Shown here: one piece after another, positions 33,176-42,816 of the stretch | Layout of the letters: the number at the start of each line of letters is the position of its first letter | Numbering within the stretch: the first letter of the stretch is position 1 | Source: JAEUMY01 sp033764435 | GTDB lineage: Bacteria; Pseudomonadota; Gammaproteobacteria; Burkholderiales; Usitatibacteraceae | Assembly (NCBI GenBank): GCA_033764435.1 | Contig: JANRIX010000048.1 | Coordinates: 62,001-126,000, forward strand | Reading direction: 5' to 3' | Length of the DNA stretch: 64,000 nt | Translations under genes and position numbers: made by a program | Notes under the pieces: generated by a model | What the model saw: only the letters and a program-made list of their open reading frames with translations | Databases searched by the model: none | Told to the model about the DNA's origin: nothing

Positions 33176-33225
33176 ATGTCCTGATTTCACTGAACCGTCA
33201 GTTCAATCTTTCACTGGAGAACATC

Positions 33226-33363
33226 ATGGAAAACCAAATCCTCGACCGCGCACCTGTTGCAACCGAAGAAGCTCAGCCCGTTGAAACGCCGCAGATCCTG
33301 CGCGAGCTTGTTGAGAGCGAACTCCTCGCCATTGGCGGCGGTACCGGTAACGTCATTTTTTAA
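33226..33363 (+). CDS. GG-leader peptide 4, ending GGGTGNVIF
   Basis: A 45-residue peptide starting MENQILDRAPVATEEAQP and ending LVESELLAIGGGTGNVIF. Its stop overlaps the stop of the exporter gene by four bases, tail to tail. Silent differences dominate in the shared C-terminal codons compared with peptide 3. Confidence 0.88.
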   Translation: MENQILDRAPVATEEAQPVETPQILRELVESELLAIGGGTGNVIF

Positions 33364-35435
33364 CTCTGAGTCTCGTTACCTAGATAGAGGGTATTGGTCG
33401 CGCCGGTCACAGTCTCCGGGCGATGGCTCACAATCACGAGTCCGATACCAAGCGCTACGAGCTGATCCTTGACCCGATTCTCGTTGTCGAGATCAAGCTG
33501 ATCGAAGGCTTCGTCCAGAAAAAGCACCTTCGGCCGCCGATACAGCGCACGCGCTAGCAGCACGCGTTGCTTCTGGCCGCTTGAAAGTGTCATGCCCAGG
33601 CTGCCGACGATGGTGTTATAGCCCATCGGGGCGGCCTGGATATCGGTGTCGACACAGGCCATGCGGGCGCATTCGCGCACCCATGCCGGATCATGCTCGA
33701 CATCGAAGAAGCTGATGTTGTCCTCGATCGTTCCGGCGAAGAGCTGGTCCTCCTGCATCACCGCCGCAACCTGGCGGCGGTAGTGACCGAGGTTGCCGTC
33801 CTTGAGGTCGCGACCATTCACCAGCACCTGCCCCTCGGTGGGCGGGAGCAATCCCAGCAACACCTTGATGAGCGTGGTCTTGCCGCAACCTGACGGGCCG
33901 ACCACCGCCAGGGTTTCGCCCTTGCGAATATTCGCGTTGACGCCCTTGAACACCAGGCCTTCCGGGCCGTAGGCAAAGCCGAGGTTGCGCACTTCGATTT
34001 CCAGCGATTCCGGTTCGCCCGTGGGCAGCCCGGCATTTCGGTTGCTTTCCGGCTCCGCCAGCGCAATGTCGGCCACACGTTCGGCGTGCAGATCGAGCAT
34101 GCGGAACTCGTTCCACTTGTCGATCAGGTTGTTGATGCGGGTGAGGAAGACCAGCTTGAAACCGAGGAAGGCATACAGCATGCCGACGGAAAACACGCCG
34201 TCCATGACCAGCAGTGCACCCAGCCAGATGACGATGACGCTTTCCAGACCGAAGATCAGGCCGTTGGCTGCGCGCTGGGCGATGCCCACGTTCTGCACTT
34301 TCACGCCGGCGTTGATCTGATCGACGATCAGGTTCTGGTACGCGGACCGGCGCTCGGCCTCGCGCAGATTGAGCTTGATGGCCAGCATGCCGCGCAGGGT
34401 TTCGATGAAATGCGTGCTGGACTTGGCCTCGTGCGCGAGCTGTTCATCGGTCGCGTAGCGCTGCGGGTAGTAGAAGACCCAGCGCAGGGCCGCATAGAGC
34501 AGGGCGGCGCCTGTCACGACCAGTGTGAGTTTGAGGCTGTAAAAGGCCATGACGGCGAGCGTCACCAGCACCATTACCCCGTCGATAAAAGTCTCGACAA
34601 AGTTGGTGGTCAGGGTTTTCTGGATCGCGTCCACGCTGCGGAACTTGGAAACGATGTCGCCGATATGCCGTTTTTCGAACCATGCCAGCGGCAGGCGCAG
34701 CAGGTGGTTGAACAAGGCCGTGAGCAGCCGCAGATTGAACTGGGTGCTGAGATAGACACCGACCCAGGCGCGCACGGCGGTGACGGCTACCTGGATCAAC
34801 ACCAGTGCGGCAAAGCCCAGCCCCAGCACTGTAAGGAACTCCCGATCACGTCCCACCACGACCCGGTCCACCACGAGCTGCAGAAAGAACGGCATGGCGA
34901 TGGCGAACACCTCCAGCGCCAGCGACAGCACGACCAGTTGAAGCAGAGCGCCCTTCAGGCTGCCCGCGACCCCGAGCAATTGCCAGGCGCTGACCTTCTC
35001 CCGTTCATCCGTCTTGCGGAATCCGGTGCCGGGCGTGAACTCCATGGCCACACCAGTGAAGTGGCGTGATGCCTCGGCATAGGTGAGCTTGCGGCGCCCG
35101 CGCGCCGGATCGTGAACAAGGATGTGCTTGGCCGTGGCTTCCACCAGGACCACGAAATGGTTCATGTCCCAATGGAGCAGGGCAGGCCGCTGCAACTTGG
35201 CGAGCCCTTCCAGCGGCACCTGCACGCCGCGCGCCGTGAGACCCATGGTCTCGGCGATCTGGGCAATGTGCTTCAGCGTCACGCCCTTCAACGACGGCGA
35301 CAGACGCAGCCGCATCGCGGACAGATCGGTGAGATGCCCGTGATAGGACGAAATCATCGCCAGACAGGCAATGCCGCATTCCGGCGCCTCGCTCTGGAGG
35401 ATGATCGGCACACCGCGTGAGAAGAGCGCGTTCAT
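33360..35435 (-). CDS. C39-peptidase-containing ABC exporter (PCAT) for GG-leader peptides
   Basis: A 691-residue bacteriocin-type exporter in three parts. The N-terminal C39 peptidase (residues about 1-135) has the catalytic Cys in LQSEAPECGIACLAM, the His in HWDMNHFVVLVE and the Asp in VHDPARG. Six membrane helices follow. The nucleotide-binding domain has Walker A GPSGCGKTT, signature LSSGQKQRV and Walker B VLFLDEAFDQLD. Such proteins cut leaders after a double glycine and export the product. The ATG at 35435 overlaps the HlyD stop. Its ANIRKGE segment contains a palindrome copy. The four peptide genes next to it are the obvious cargo. Confidence 0.93.
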   Translation of the reverse strand: MNALFSRGVPIILQSEAPECGIACLAMISSYHGHLTDLSAMRLRLSPSLKGVTLKHIAQIAETMGLTARGVQVPLEGLAKLQRPALLHWDMNHFVVLVEATAKHILVHDPARGRRKLTYAEASRHFTGVAMEFTPGTGFRKTDEREKVSAWQLLGVAGSLKGALLQLVVLSLALEVFAIAMPFFLQLVVDRVVVGRDREFLTVLGLGFAALVLIQVAVTAVRAWVGVYLSTQFNLRLLTALFNHLLRLPLAWFEKRHIGDIVSKFRSVDAIQKTLTTNFVETFIDGVMVLVTLAVMAFYSLKLTLVVTGAALLYAALRWVFYYPQRYATDEQLAHEAKSSTHFIETLRGMLAIKLNLREAERRSAYQNLIVDQINAGVKVQNVGIAQRAANGLIFGLESVIVIWLGALLVMDGVFSVGMLYAFLGFKLVFLTRINNLIDKWNEFRMLDLHAERVADIALAEPESNRNAGLPTGEPESLEIEVRNLGFAYGPEGLVFKGVNANIRKGETLAVVGPSGCGKTTLIKVLLGLLPPTEGQVLVNGRDLKDGNLGHYRRQVAAVMQEDQLFAGTIEDNISFFDVEHDPAWVRECARMACVDTDIQAAPMGYNTIVGSLGMTLSSGQKQRVLLARALYRRPKVLFLDEAFDQLDLDNENRVKDQLVALGIGLVIVSHRPETVTGATNTLYLGNETQS
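33924..33935. repeat. GCGAATATTCGC palindrome, copy 14
   Basis: Exact 12-mer inside the C39 exporter gene, read as ANIR. Confidence 0.95.
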
Positions 35436-36679
35436 AGCCGTCCCTTGATCTTCAACACGGGTTCGAACATCCACTCCAGCAGGCTGCGCTTTTCCAGCAG
35501 CAAATCCGCGTTGACCAGCATGCCGGAACGCAAGGGGATCTCCTGCCCCAGTGCGGACACGGTCTGCCGCTCCAGTTGCACCGTGACGCGATAAACGGGC
35601 TCGCGGATTGCCGACGGGCCAAGTTTTTCACCGGGAGACCATACGGTGCGGCTGATGTCCTTCACCGTTCCCCGATACTGGCCAAATCGTTCGAATGGAA
35701 AGGCTTCGTAGCGCAGCATGACCTCCTGCCCCTTGGCGACAAAGCCAATGGCCCGGGTGGGCACCAGCAATTCCGCATGGAGGCCGCCGCCCTTCGGCAT
35801 GACGGTCGCTAGGAGCGCGTCATCCGCCACGGACTGGCCGGCATTCACCGCAATGTTGGTGACCGTGCCCGCAATGGGTGCGCGAATCAGGTTCTCGCGA
35901 CGCGACGCTTCCTGCGTTTCGGTCTGGCTGAGCTCGGAGAGCTGGCGGGACAGTTGATCGACCTGGGAGCGGGACTTCAGTGCCACGGCCGGCTCGTCAA
36001 GGCGGGCGGCAGAGAGATCGCGGTCAAGCGTGGCCCGCTGGCGCTTCAGTGCCTGCAGACGAATTTCCTGATCGGTCGCATCGTCGGCCTTCTGCCGGGC
36101 GACAAGATCGGAGACGAATTTCTCGGCCGCGAGTTTCTGGAAGCGCTGGGCCTGTTCCTTGGCCGATGCCAGGCGCTGTTCCTGCAACTTCACTTCGCGG
36201 TCCAGCTGAGTGATCTCATTCTGCAGATCGGCGACCCGCTTGCGCACCTGGGCCACCTGCTGTTCGCCCAGTTCCTTGAGCTGCGCCTGCTCGCGCTCCA
36301 GCAGCGCGCGGCGTTGCTTCAGTTCGTCTGCGATGGCAGCGCTGGTCGACGAGCCAGTCGCGGTTGCCTTGTCATAGGAGATGACCGCCATCGGCGCACC
36401 GGCGGCGACCTCATCGCCTTCCTTGATGCGCAGCTCGCTGACGCGGCCGGCGGAAGGGATGAGCACGCGCGCGGCGCCGGCATCGATCTCCAGGAAGCCC
36501 TCGACCCGCTCGCGCCGCTGATACTGGCCCCACACCGCGATCACCAGCAGCAGCGCCGCAGCGCCTGCAGCCAGCAGGGTGAACACCCAGAGCGGCACGG
36601 GACGCGCAAGCGAGGCATCGCCGAGAAACCGCTCGCGCTGGGCGTCGATCGCTTCCTGACGGAAGAGTTTATTGCTCAT
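35432..36679 (-). CDS. HlyD-family periplasmic adaptor of the peptide exporter
   Basis: A 415-residue membrane fusion protein. One N-terminal membrane helix (about residues 31-52, WVFTLLAAGAAALLLVIAVWG) is followed by a lipoyl half-motif (GRVSELRIKEGDEVAAGAPM), a long coiled coil of about 170 residues rich in Gln, Glu, Lys and Arg, the second lipoyl half (RAPIAGTVTNIAVNAGQSV) and a beta-barrel domain. It would link the PCAT to an outer membrane channel; no TolC partner gene is adjacent. Start-stop overlap with the exporter indicates one operon. Confidence 0.9.
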   Translation of the reverse strand: MSNKLFRQEAIDAQRERFLGDASLARPVPLWVFTLLAAGAAALLLVIAVWGQYQRRERVEGFLEIDAGAARVLIPSAGRVSELRIKEGDEVAAGAPMAVISYDKATATGSSTSAAIADELKQRRALLEREQAQLKELGEQQVAQVRKRVADLQNEITQLDREVKLQEQRLASAKEQAQRFQKLAAEKFVSDLVARQKADDATDQEIRLQALKRQRATLDRDLSAARLDEPAVALKSRSQVDQLSRQLSELSQTETQEASRRENLIRAPIAGTVTNIAVNAGQSVADDALLATVMPKGGGLHAELLVPTRAIGFVAKGQEVMLRYEAFPFERFGQYRGTVKDISRTVWSPGEKLGPSAIREPVYRVTVQLERQTVSALGQEIPLRSGMLVNADLLLEKRSLLEWMFEPVLKIKGRL

Positions 36680-36746
36680 TCTCCAGTTCGGCCTTGTGTT
36701 TTAGAGTTGGTGGCGCGCGGGGAATTGTAATGCCTGTGGCAATGGA

Positions 36747-36770
36747 AAAGGGCCTCCGCGGAGGCCCTTT
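36747..36770. terminator. Bidirectional Rho-independent terminator, aminotransferase side
   Basis: AAAGGGCCTCC and GGAGGCCCTTT form an 11-bp stem with a two-base loop. T-runs are short (TTTTCC on the minus strand, CTTTG on the plus strand). It lies directly behind the minus-strand aminotransferase gene. Confidence 0.75.
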
Positions 36771-36779
36771 CTTTGAGTT

Positions 36780-36791
36780 GCGAATATTCGC
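36780..36791. repeat. GCGAATATTCGC palindrome, copy 15
   Basis: Exact 12-mer between the aminotransferase stop and its terminator. Confidence 0.95.
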
Positions 36792-36802
36792 TCTCGTTCG
36801 CT

Positions 36803-38002
36803 TCAGCTCATCGCCTTTGTCATCCGCGCGATGGCCTTCTCCAGGTTCTGCATCGAGGTGGCGAAGGAGATGCGCAGGTAGCCCTCCAGGCCGAATGCCG
36901 AACCCGGCACCGCCGCCACGGCCTCGTCCTGCGCCATGAGGTAATCACACAGGGCGAGATCGGTCGGCGCGGAGAGCTTGCCAGCAGCATGAAGCCGCTT
37001 GATCGCTTCCCCGCAGTCTGGAAACACGTAGAACGCGCCTTGCGGCTGCATGCACTTCACGCCGGGAATTGCGTTCAGTCCCTTGGCCACGAAGGTACCG
37101 CGCTCCTTGAAGGCAGCGAGCATCGGCACGATGCAGGTTTGGTCGCCGTTGAGCGCCGCTTCGGCGGCGTACTGCGAGATGGAGCAGGGATTGGAAGTGC
37201 TGTGCGATTGCACGTTGTCCATGGCCTGGATGATGGCCTCGGGCCCGCCGCAGTAGCCGATGCGCCAGCCGGTCATGGAATAGGCCTTCGACACGCCGTT
37301 CAGCACCACGGTGCGATCGAACAGCGACGGATCGGCATCGAGAATGTTCACGAACTTCGAGCCATCCAGCAGGATGTGCTCGTACATGTCATCGGTCGCG
37401 ATGATGATGTTGGGATGCTTCTTCAGCACCGCTGCCAATCCTTTCAGATCTTCCAACGTGTAGATGGCGCCGGACGGATTGGAGGGGCTGTTCAGGAAGA
37501 TCATCTTGGTGCGCGGCGTGATCGCGGCTTCGAGTTGCTGAGGGGTGATCTTGAACCCCTGATCCACGCCGGCGGAAACGAAGACCGGCGTCGCATTCGC
37601 CATCATCACCATGTCGGGATAGGACACCCAGTACGGCGCCGGGATGATGCACTCATCCCCCTTGTCCAGGACGGCCAGGCAGAGATTGAAGCAGCTCTGC
37701 TTGCCGCCGCACGACACCAGAATCTGCTTCTCGGTGTAGGTGAGATTGTTGTCGCGCTTGAACTTGGCAATGATCGCCTTCTTCAAGGATGGCGTGCCGC
37801 CGCCGGCGGTGTACTTGGTCATGCCCTTGTTGATGGCCTCGATGCCGGCATCCTTTATGAACTGCGGCGTATCGAAGTCCGGTTCGCCGGCGCCCAGTCC
37901 GATGATGTCCTTGCCCTCTGCCTTCAAGCGGGCGGCCTTGGCAGACACGGCCAGTGTGGGGGAGGGCTTGATGGGTGCCAGGCGGGGTGCGACAACAGAC
38001 AT
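36803..38002 (-). CDS. Aspartate (class I, PLP-dependent) aminotransferase
   Basis: A 399-residue fold-type I aminotransferase of the bacterial Ib group. Seen are IGLGAGEPDFDTP at the N-terminus, NSPSNPSGAIYT, the PLP lysine in SKAYSMTGWRIGY, and the substrate-binding Arg in GYLRISFATS near the C-terminus. It most likely interconverts aspartate and oxaloacetate; the family also takes related acids. It is monocistronic, with a terminator behind it and a palindrome copy 29 bases upstream of the start. Confidence 0.92.
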   Translation of the reverse strand: MSVVAPRLAPIKPSPTLAVSAKAARLKAEGKDIIGLGAGEPDFDTPQFIKDAGIEAINKGMTKYTAGGGTPSLKKAIIAKFKRDNNLTYTEKQILVSCGGKQSCFNLCLAVLDKGDECIIPAPYWVSYPDMVMMANATPVFVSAGVDQGFKITPQQLEAAITPRTKMIFLNSPSNPSGAIYTLEDLKGLAAVLKKHPNIIIATDDMYEHILLDGSKFVNILDADPSLFDRTVVLNGVSKAYSMTGWRIGYCGGPEAIIQAMDNVQSHSTSNPCSISQYAAEAALNGDQTCIVPMLAAFKERGTFVAKGLNAIPGVKCMQPQGAFYVFPDCGEAIKRLHAAGKLSAPTDLALCDYLMAQDEAVAAVPGSAFGLEGYLRISFATSMQNLEKAIARMTKAMS

Positions 38003-38030
38003 GATTTCTCCTGAGGGGCGGCGGATGGTT

Positions 38031-38042
38031 GCGAATATTCGC
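38031..38042. repeat. GCGAATATTCGC palindrome, copy 16
   Basis: Exact 12-mer upstream of the aminotransferase gene. Confidence 0.95.
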
Positions 38043-38106
38043 TGGCTTGGTACCAGCTGTTTCAGTCACATTCTAGCGAATGTTGCGACGCAGCAACCGG
38101 CGCCAG

Positions 38107-38952
38107 TCATGCACATTTGGTATGACCGCATGCCGAGGGCACAGACGCAATCCAGCCTTCCAGCGGGTCGATTTCGGTCGGCAGACCAAATCCGGGTTGG
38201 CGTGCAGCACTGGCAGCCTGCAGCGCACAGAGCAGGGCGTCGAGGTGATCCCCGCTCGCATCGTCAATGATGGCGCGGCGCCATGCCGGCGAAACCACCG
38301 CGGTCAGTCCCGCGGGCGAATCCGCACCGGTGATGGCTGCGAATATTCGCAATCGGGCTGCCCGTCTCGCGGCAGTCTGCTTGGCCGCGGTGTCGCTCTT
38401 GTAGCTGTCACCGGTGACGAGCCGGGCGAGATAGCCGGGATAGGCCTCCAGCGCGATGCGGGTTGCATCGCCCAGCACGCCATGCGCAGGCAGATGAACA
38501 CCGGCCGCCAGCAACGCAGGCGCAGCCGCTTGCAGCATGATCACCACGGGCGGGTTGACCCATTTCATCGATGGCGAGGAGCCCGCCGGAAGATCCGTGG
38601 CCCGGTGTGCAAATTTCTGCCCGGCCGGTCGCGCGTCGCAATACGCCTTGCAGCGCGCGCGCAATTCGTCTCGGGTGAGTGCCGCCACCTTGCGCGTGAC
38701 GGCGGCCCAGCTGCCACGCCAGCCTTGCTCCCGGATGAAGTCGCGCGGCAGTCCGAAAGGAAAATCAAAGCCCCCGATCCAGGGGCCCGGACGCTGCAAC
38801 AATTCTCCGAACGCTTCGAGGCTGCCCAGCGTTTCGATGCGCTCAAGCTGAAAGGTACTTCCGCAGATGCGGCCTGCGGCAACCGTGATGGGCTTGGAGA
38901 CCCTCGGCGCGGCCGTGAAGTCGACACCGAGGATGGTCGTCGACGCGTCCAC
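38107..38952 (-). CDS. DUF429 family protein (RNase H-like fold)
   Basis: A 281-residue protein starting TTILGVDFTAAPRVSKPITVA, the N-terminal strand and Asp typical of DUF429, with WIGGFDFPFGLPRDFI further on and DDASGDHLDALLCALQAA near the end, which supplies further acidic residues. DUF429 proteins are predicted nucleases of the RNase H superfamily with no settled function. It follows prfC with a 27-base gap that contains a palindrome copy, and another copy encodes LRIFAAIT inside it. Confidence 0.8.
   Translation of the reverse strand: MDASTTILGVDFTAAPRVSKPITVAAGRICGSTFQLERIETLGSLEAFGELLQRPGPWIGGFDFPFGLPRDFIREQGWRGSWAAVTRKVAALTRDELRARCKAYCDARPAGQKFAHRATDLPAGSSPSMKWVNPPVVIMLQAAAPALLAAGVHLPAHGVLGDATRIALEAYPGYLARLVTGDSYKSDTAAKQTAARRAARLRIFAAITGADSPAGLTAVVSPAWRRAIIDDASGDHLDALLCALQAASAARQPGFGLPTEIDPLEGWIASVPSACGHTKCA
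38339..38350. repeat. GCGAATATTCGC palindrome, copy 17
   Basis: Exact 12-mer inside the DUF429 gene, read as RIFA. Confidence 0.95.
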
Positions 38953-38953
38953 T

Positions 38954-38965
38954 GCGAATATTCGC
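38954..38965. repeat. GCGAATATTCGC palindrome, copy 18
   Basis: Exact 12-mer in the 27-base gap between prfC and the DUF429 gene. Confidence 0.95.
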
Positions 38966-38979
38966 TGCCCGCCTGTCGA

Positions 38980-40623
<1,644 letters not shown>

Positions 40624-40689
40624 GGCAAAAACAAAAGCCGCCCGATCGGCGGCTTGGTGGATCAACGTGCGAGAATTATACAGGCACAC

Positions 40690-40711
40690 GCGTTGCGAAT
40701 ATTCGCAACGC
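40690..40711. repeat. 22-bp perfect palindrome containing GCGAATATTCGC
   Basis: The longest perfect version of the recurrent palindrome in the window: the core at 40695-40706 is extended by five paired bases on each side (GCGTT and AACGC). It lies upstream of prfC. Confidence 0.9.
40695..40706. repeat. GCGAATATTCGC palindrome, copy 19
   Basis: Exact 12-mer upstream of prfC, core of a 22-bp palindrome. Confidence 0.95.
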
Positions 40712-40722
40712 ATGACTCATCC

Positions 40723-40844
40723 GGGGTGGGCGGGAAAGCGTCGCGAGCAGCCCCAAGTGGCGGTCGAGAAGCACAGCCGTACTTGTGTACGGCGAGCATC
40801 GCAGGCCGGCAATTGGGGCGCGCAGCAGCTTTACCACCCACCCC
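40723..40844. other. Long structured hairpin element before tRNA-Leu
   Basis: The ends GGGGTGGGCGGGAAAGC (40723-40739) and GCTTTACCACCCACCCC (40828-40844) can pair over 17 positions with two mismatches. Inside, GCCCCAA can pair with TTGGGGC, and CCGTAC-TTGT-GTACGG makes an inner hairpin. It could be a non-coding RNA, a repeat element or a processing signal. It ends four bases before the tRNA. Confidence 0.5.
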
Positions 40845-40847
40845 GAA

Positions 40848-40936
40848 GCCCGGATGGTGAAATTGGTAGACACAAGGGACTTAAAATCCCTCGACCCTCA
40901 CAGGTCATACCGGTTCGATTCCGGTTCCGGGCACCA
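40848..40936 (+). tRNA. tRNA-Leu (anticodon TAA)
   Basis: An 89-base tRNA with encoded CCA. The acceptor GCCCGGA pairs with TCCGGGC, the anticodon loop reads CTTAAAA (anticodon TAA), and a long variable arm (CGACCCTCACAGGTC region) is typical of leucine tRNAs. T-arm GGTTCGATTCC. Confidence 0.97.
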
Positions 40937-40943
40937 CAAAATA

Positions 40944-40973
40944 AAACGGCCGTCGGTTCCCCGACGGCCGTTT
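40944..40973 (+). terminator. Rho-independent terminator of tRNA-Leu
   Basis: AAACGGCCGTCGG, loop TTCC, CCGACGGCCGTTT forms a 13-bp stem, followed by TTTGCCTTTC. It starts eight bases behind the tRNA. Confidence 0.88.
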
Positions 40974-41001
40974 GCCTTTCAGCAGGTTCAACTGCTGGGA
41001 A

Positions 41002-41580
41002 TCAGCTCTTGAACGCTTCGACCTGGATCAGGAGTTTGACGTCATCGCCAACACCCGGCACGCCATACTTCATGCCGAACTCGGAACGCTTGATCGTGCC
41101 CGTCACTTCGGCGCCGCAGAGGGGCTTCTTGTTGAAGGGGTGAACGCCGCACTTGAAGTTGTTGATGGCCAGGGTGATCGGCTTGGTCACGCCCAGCATG
41201 GTGAAGTCGCCTTCGATCGCCACCGGCTTGTCGCCGTCAAACTTCATCTTGCTGCCCTTGAAGGTCAGGGTCGGAAACTTGGCGACGTTGAAGAAATCTT
41301 CGTTGCGCAGATGACCGTCCAGCTTGTCGCCGCCCGTGTCGATGGAGTTGGCATCGATGGTCACTTCCACGCTGCCGGTCTTGGCGGCGGTGTCGAGCAC
41401 CACTTTGCCTTCGGTCTTGTTGAAGCGGCCGCGGTGGATGGAGAAGCCGAGGTGGCTCACTTCAAAGCTGGGGAAGGTGTGGCCGGCGTCGATGTTGTAG
41501 GTCTCCGGAGCAGCCGCAGCGGGCAAGGCGGAGAGCAGGGCGCCGACGGCGACGGTGAGGGTGGCAGCGATTTTCTTCAT
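41002..41580 (-). CDS. YceI family periplasmic lipid-binding protein
   Basis: A 192-residue protein with a clear signal peptide (MKKIAATLTVAVGALLSALPAAAA) and the lipocalin-like YceI domain: YNIDAGHTFPSFEVSHLGFSIHRGRFNKTEGKVVLD and the end GTIKRSEFGMKYGVPGVGDDVKLLIQ. YceI proteins bind polyisoprenoid-type lipids. It forms a cluster with a second YceI protein, cytochrome b561 and a MarR regulator, a common grouping linked to stress or redox control. Confidence 0.93.
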   Translation of the reverse strand: MKKIAATLTVAVGALLSALPAAAAPETYNIDAGHTFPSFEVSHLGFSIHRGRFNKTEGKVVLDTAAKTGSVEVTIDANSIDTGGDKLDGHLRNEDFFNVAKFPTLTFKGSKMKFDGDKPVAIEGDFTMLGVTKPITLAINNFKCGVHPFNKKPLCGAEVTGTIKRSEFGMKYGVPGVGDDVKLLIQVEAFKS

Positions 41581-41641
41581 GTTGACTCCTGTAAGGGTTG
41601 GGGTTGCAGAACAGAACAGATGAGATCAGAACGGATGCGGG

Positions 41642-42202
41642 TTACTTCTTGCTGGAAAACGTGAAGCGGTAGCGGACTTCGACTTCGTCAGCCACGGTGT
41701 CGGTGTCGGCCCACTGGCCCTCGCCGATCTTGTAGGCCAGCCGCTTCAGGGGAAACTTGCCTTCGGCCACGCTGACGCCCGCAGCATCGGTCTTGACCGT
41801 GGCCACGGTGGTGATGTTGATCGAAGCGCCCTTGATGGTGAGCGGGCCGGTGACTTCAATGCGGTCGCCGCCCAGAGACTTGACCGATGCCGACACGAAC
41901 TTGGCCTTGGGAAAGGCGTCGGTGTTGAACCAGGGCTTGCGCTTGACCTCGGTTTCGGCCTCGGGGCTGCCCAGATCCACGCTGCCCAGTTCAACCTCGA
42001 ACTCGGCCTTGCTGGCTTCCGGCTTTTTCGCGTCGTAGCTCAGATTGGCGCTGAACTTCTTGAATCGGCCCTCGACGGGAACGTTCATCTGCTTGGACAC
42101 AAAGCGGATAAAGCTCTTGTCCATCTGGACGGTGGCGGGGGCCTGGGCGTTGGCAGCCAGCGGAAGCAGGGCAACGAGCAGGGCGGGTACAAGCAGTCGC
42201 AT
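41642..42202 (-). CDS. YceI-like periplasmic protein, second copy
   Basis: A 186-residue divergent YceI-domain protein. The start is placed at ATG 42202, giving the signal peptide MRLLVPALLVALLPLAANAQA. The domain shows SFIRFVSKQMNVPVEGRFKKFSANLSYD and ends EVEVRYRFTFSSKK. It shares the fold but little sequence with the first copy 60 bases downstream. Function is likely binding of a quinone- or isoprenoid-like lipid in the periplasm. Confidence 0.88.
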   Translation of the reverse strand: MRLLVPALLVALLPLAANAQAPATVQMDKSFIRFVSKQMNVPVEGRFKKFSANLSYDAKKPEASKAEFEVELGSVDLGSPEAETEVKRKPWFNTDAFPKAKFVSASVKSLGGDRIEVTGPLTIKGASINITTVATVKTDAAGVSVAEGKFPLKRLAYKIGEGQWADTDTVADEVEVRYRFTFSSKK

Positions 42203-42228
42203 CAGGATTCTCCTTGTTGGATGTGCGG

Positions 42229-42816
42229 TCAGGTCCGGGACTTCAACCACGGCACCATGCGGCCCAGGATGTCGTCGCGGTCGATGAAGTGGTGCTTCAG
42301 CGCGGCAGCGATGTGCGTCAGGACCAGCGCGGCCAGCAGATAGTTCATGAACTTGTGGAAGAGCCGGATCAATTCGGCCACGGTGAAGGGCTTTTCCGCG
42401 TCCGCTGCGGCCAGAACGATGTCTCCCATGTCCTTGGTCAGGAGGTCAGGCAGGGGTACCAGTCCCAGGTAGACCGTCTGGATGCCTTTGGCCGAACTGA
42501 ACAGCCAGCCTGAGAGCGGGATGGCGAAGAACAGCACGTACATCAACAGATGGGAGACGTGTGCAGCCTTCTGCTGCCAGGCGGGCATGGACTCAGGCAT
42601 CGCGGGCGCGGGATGGGTGAGCCGCCAGACCAGGCGGAAGGCAACCAGCGCGAAAATCGTGAGCCCGATCCACTTGTGCCAGGAATAGAACTTGAGCTTC
42701 TGCGGGCTGAAGCTCATGTCGACCATGGTGAAGCCAAGGCCGAAGCCAGCAAAGATGAGCAGGGCGACGAGCCAGTGCAACGTGATGGCTGTCCCGGTGT
42801 AGCGCGAAGCGGTCAT
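42229..42816 (-). CDS. Cytochrome b561
   Basis: A 195-residue membrane cytochrome with four helices. The haem ligand histidines are in TLHWLVALLIF, WHKWIGLTIF, HVSHLLMYVLF and LFHKFMNYLLAALVLTHIAAALKHHFID. It ends in the family motif DRDDILGRM. Bacterial b561 proteins move electrons between quinol and superoxide or periplasmic partners. The stop is close to the YceI start and the ATG overlaps the marR stop. Confidence 0.93.
   Translation of the reverse strand: MTASRYTGTAITLHWLVALLIFAGFGLGFTMVDMSFSPQKLKFYSWHKWIGLTIFALVAFRLVWRLTHPAPAMPESMPAWQQKAAHVSHLLMYVLFFAIPLSGWLFSSAKGIQTVYLGLVPLPDLLTKDMGDIVLAAADAEKPFTVAELIRLFHKFMNYLLAALVLTHIAAALKHHFIDRDDILGRMVPWLKSRT

Noticed and set aside
32633..33363. 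Reading the four GG peptides as a CRISPR-like or simple repeat array
   Set aside because: The units are unequal, encode intact peptides with ribosome sites, and differ mainly by synonymous changes; they are genes.
32633..33363. Calling the GG peptides class II bacteriocins
   Set aside because: The predicted mature part is only six residues and is identical in all four, with no immunity gene seen.
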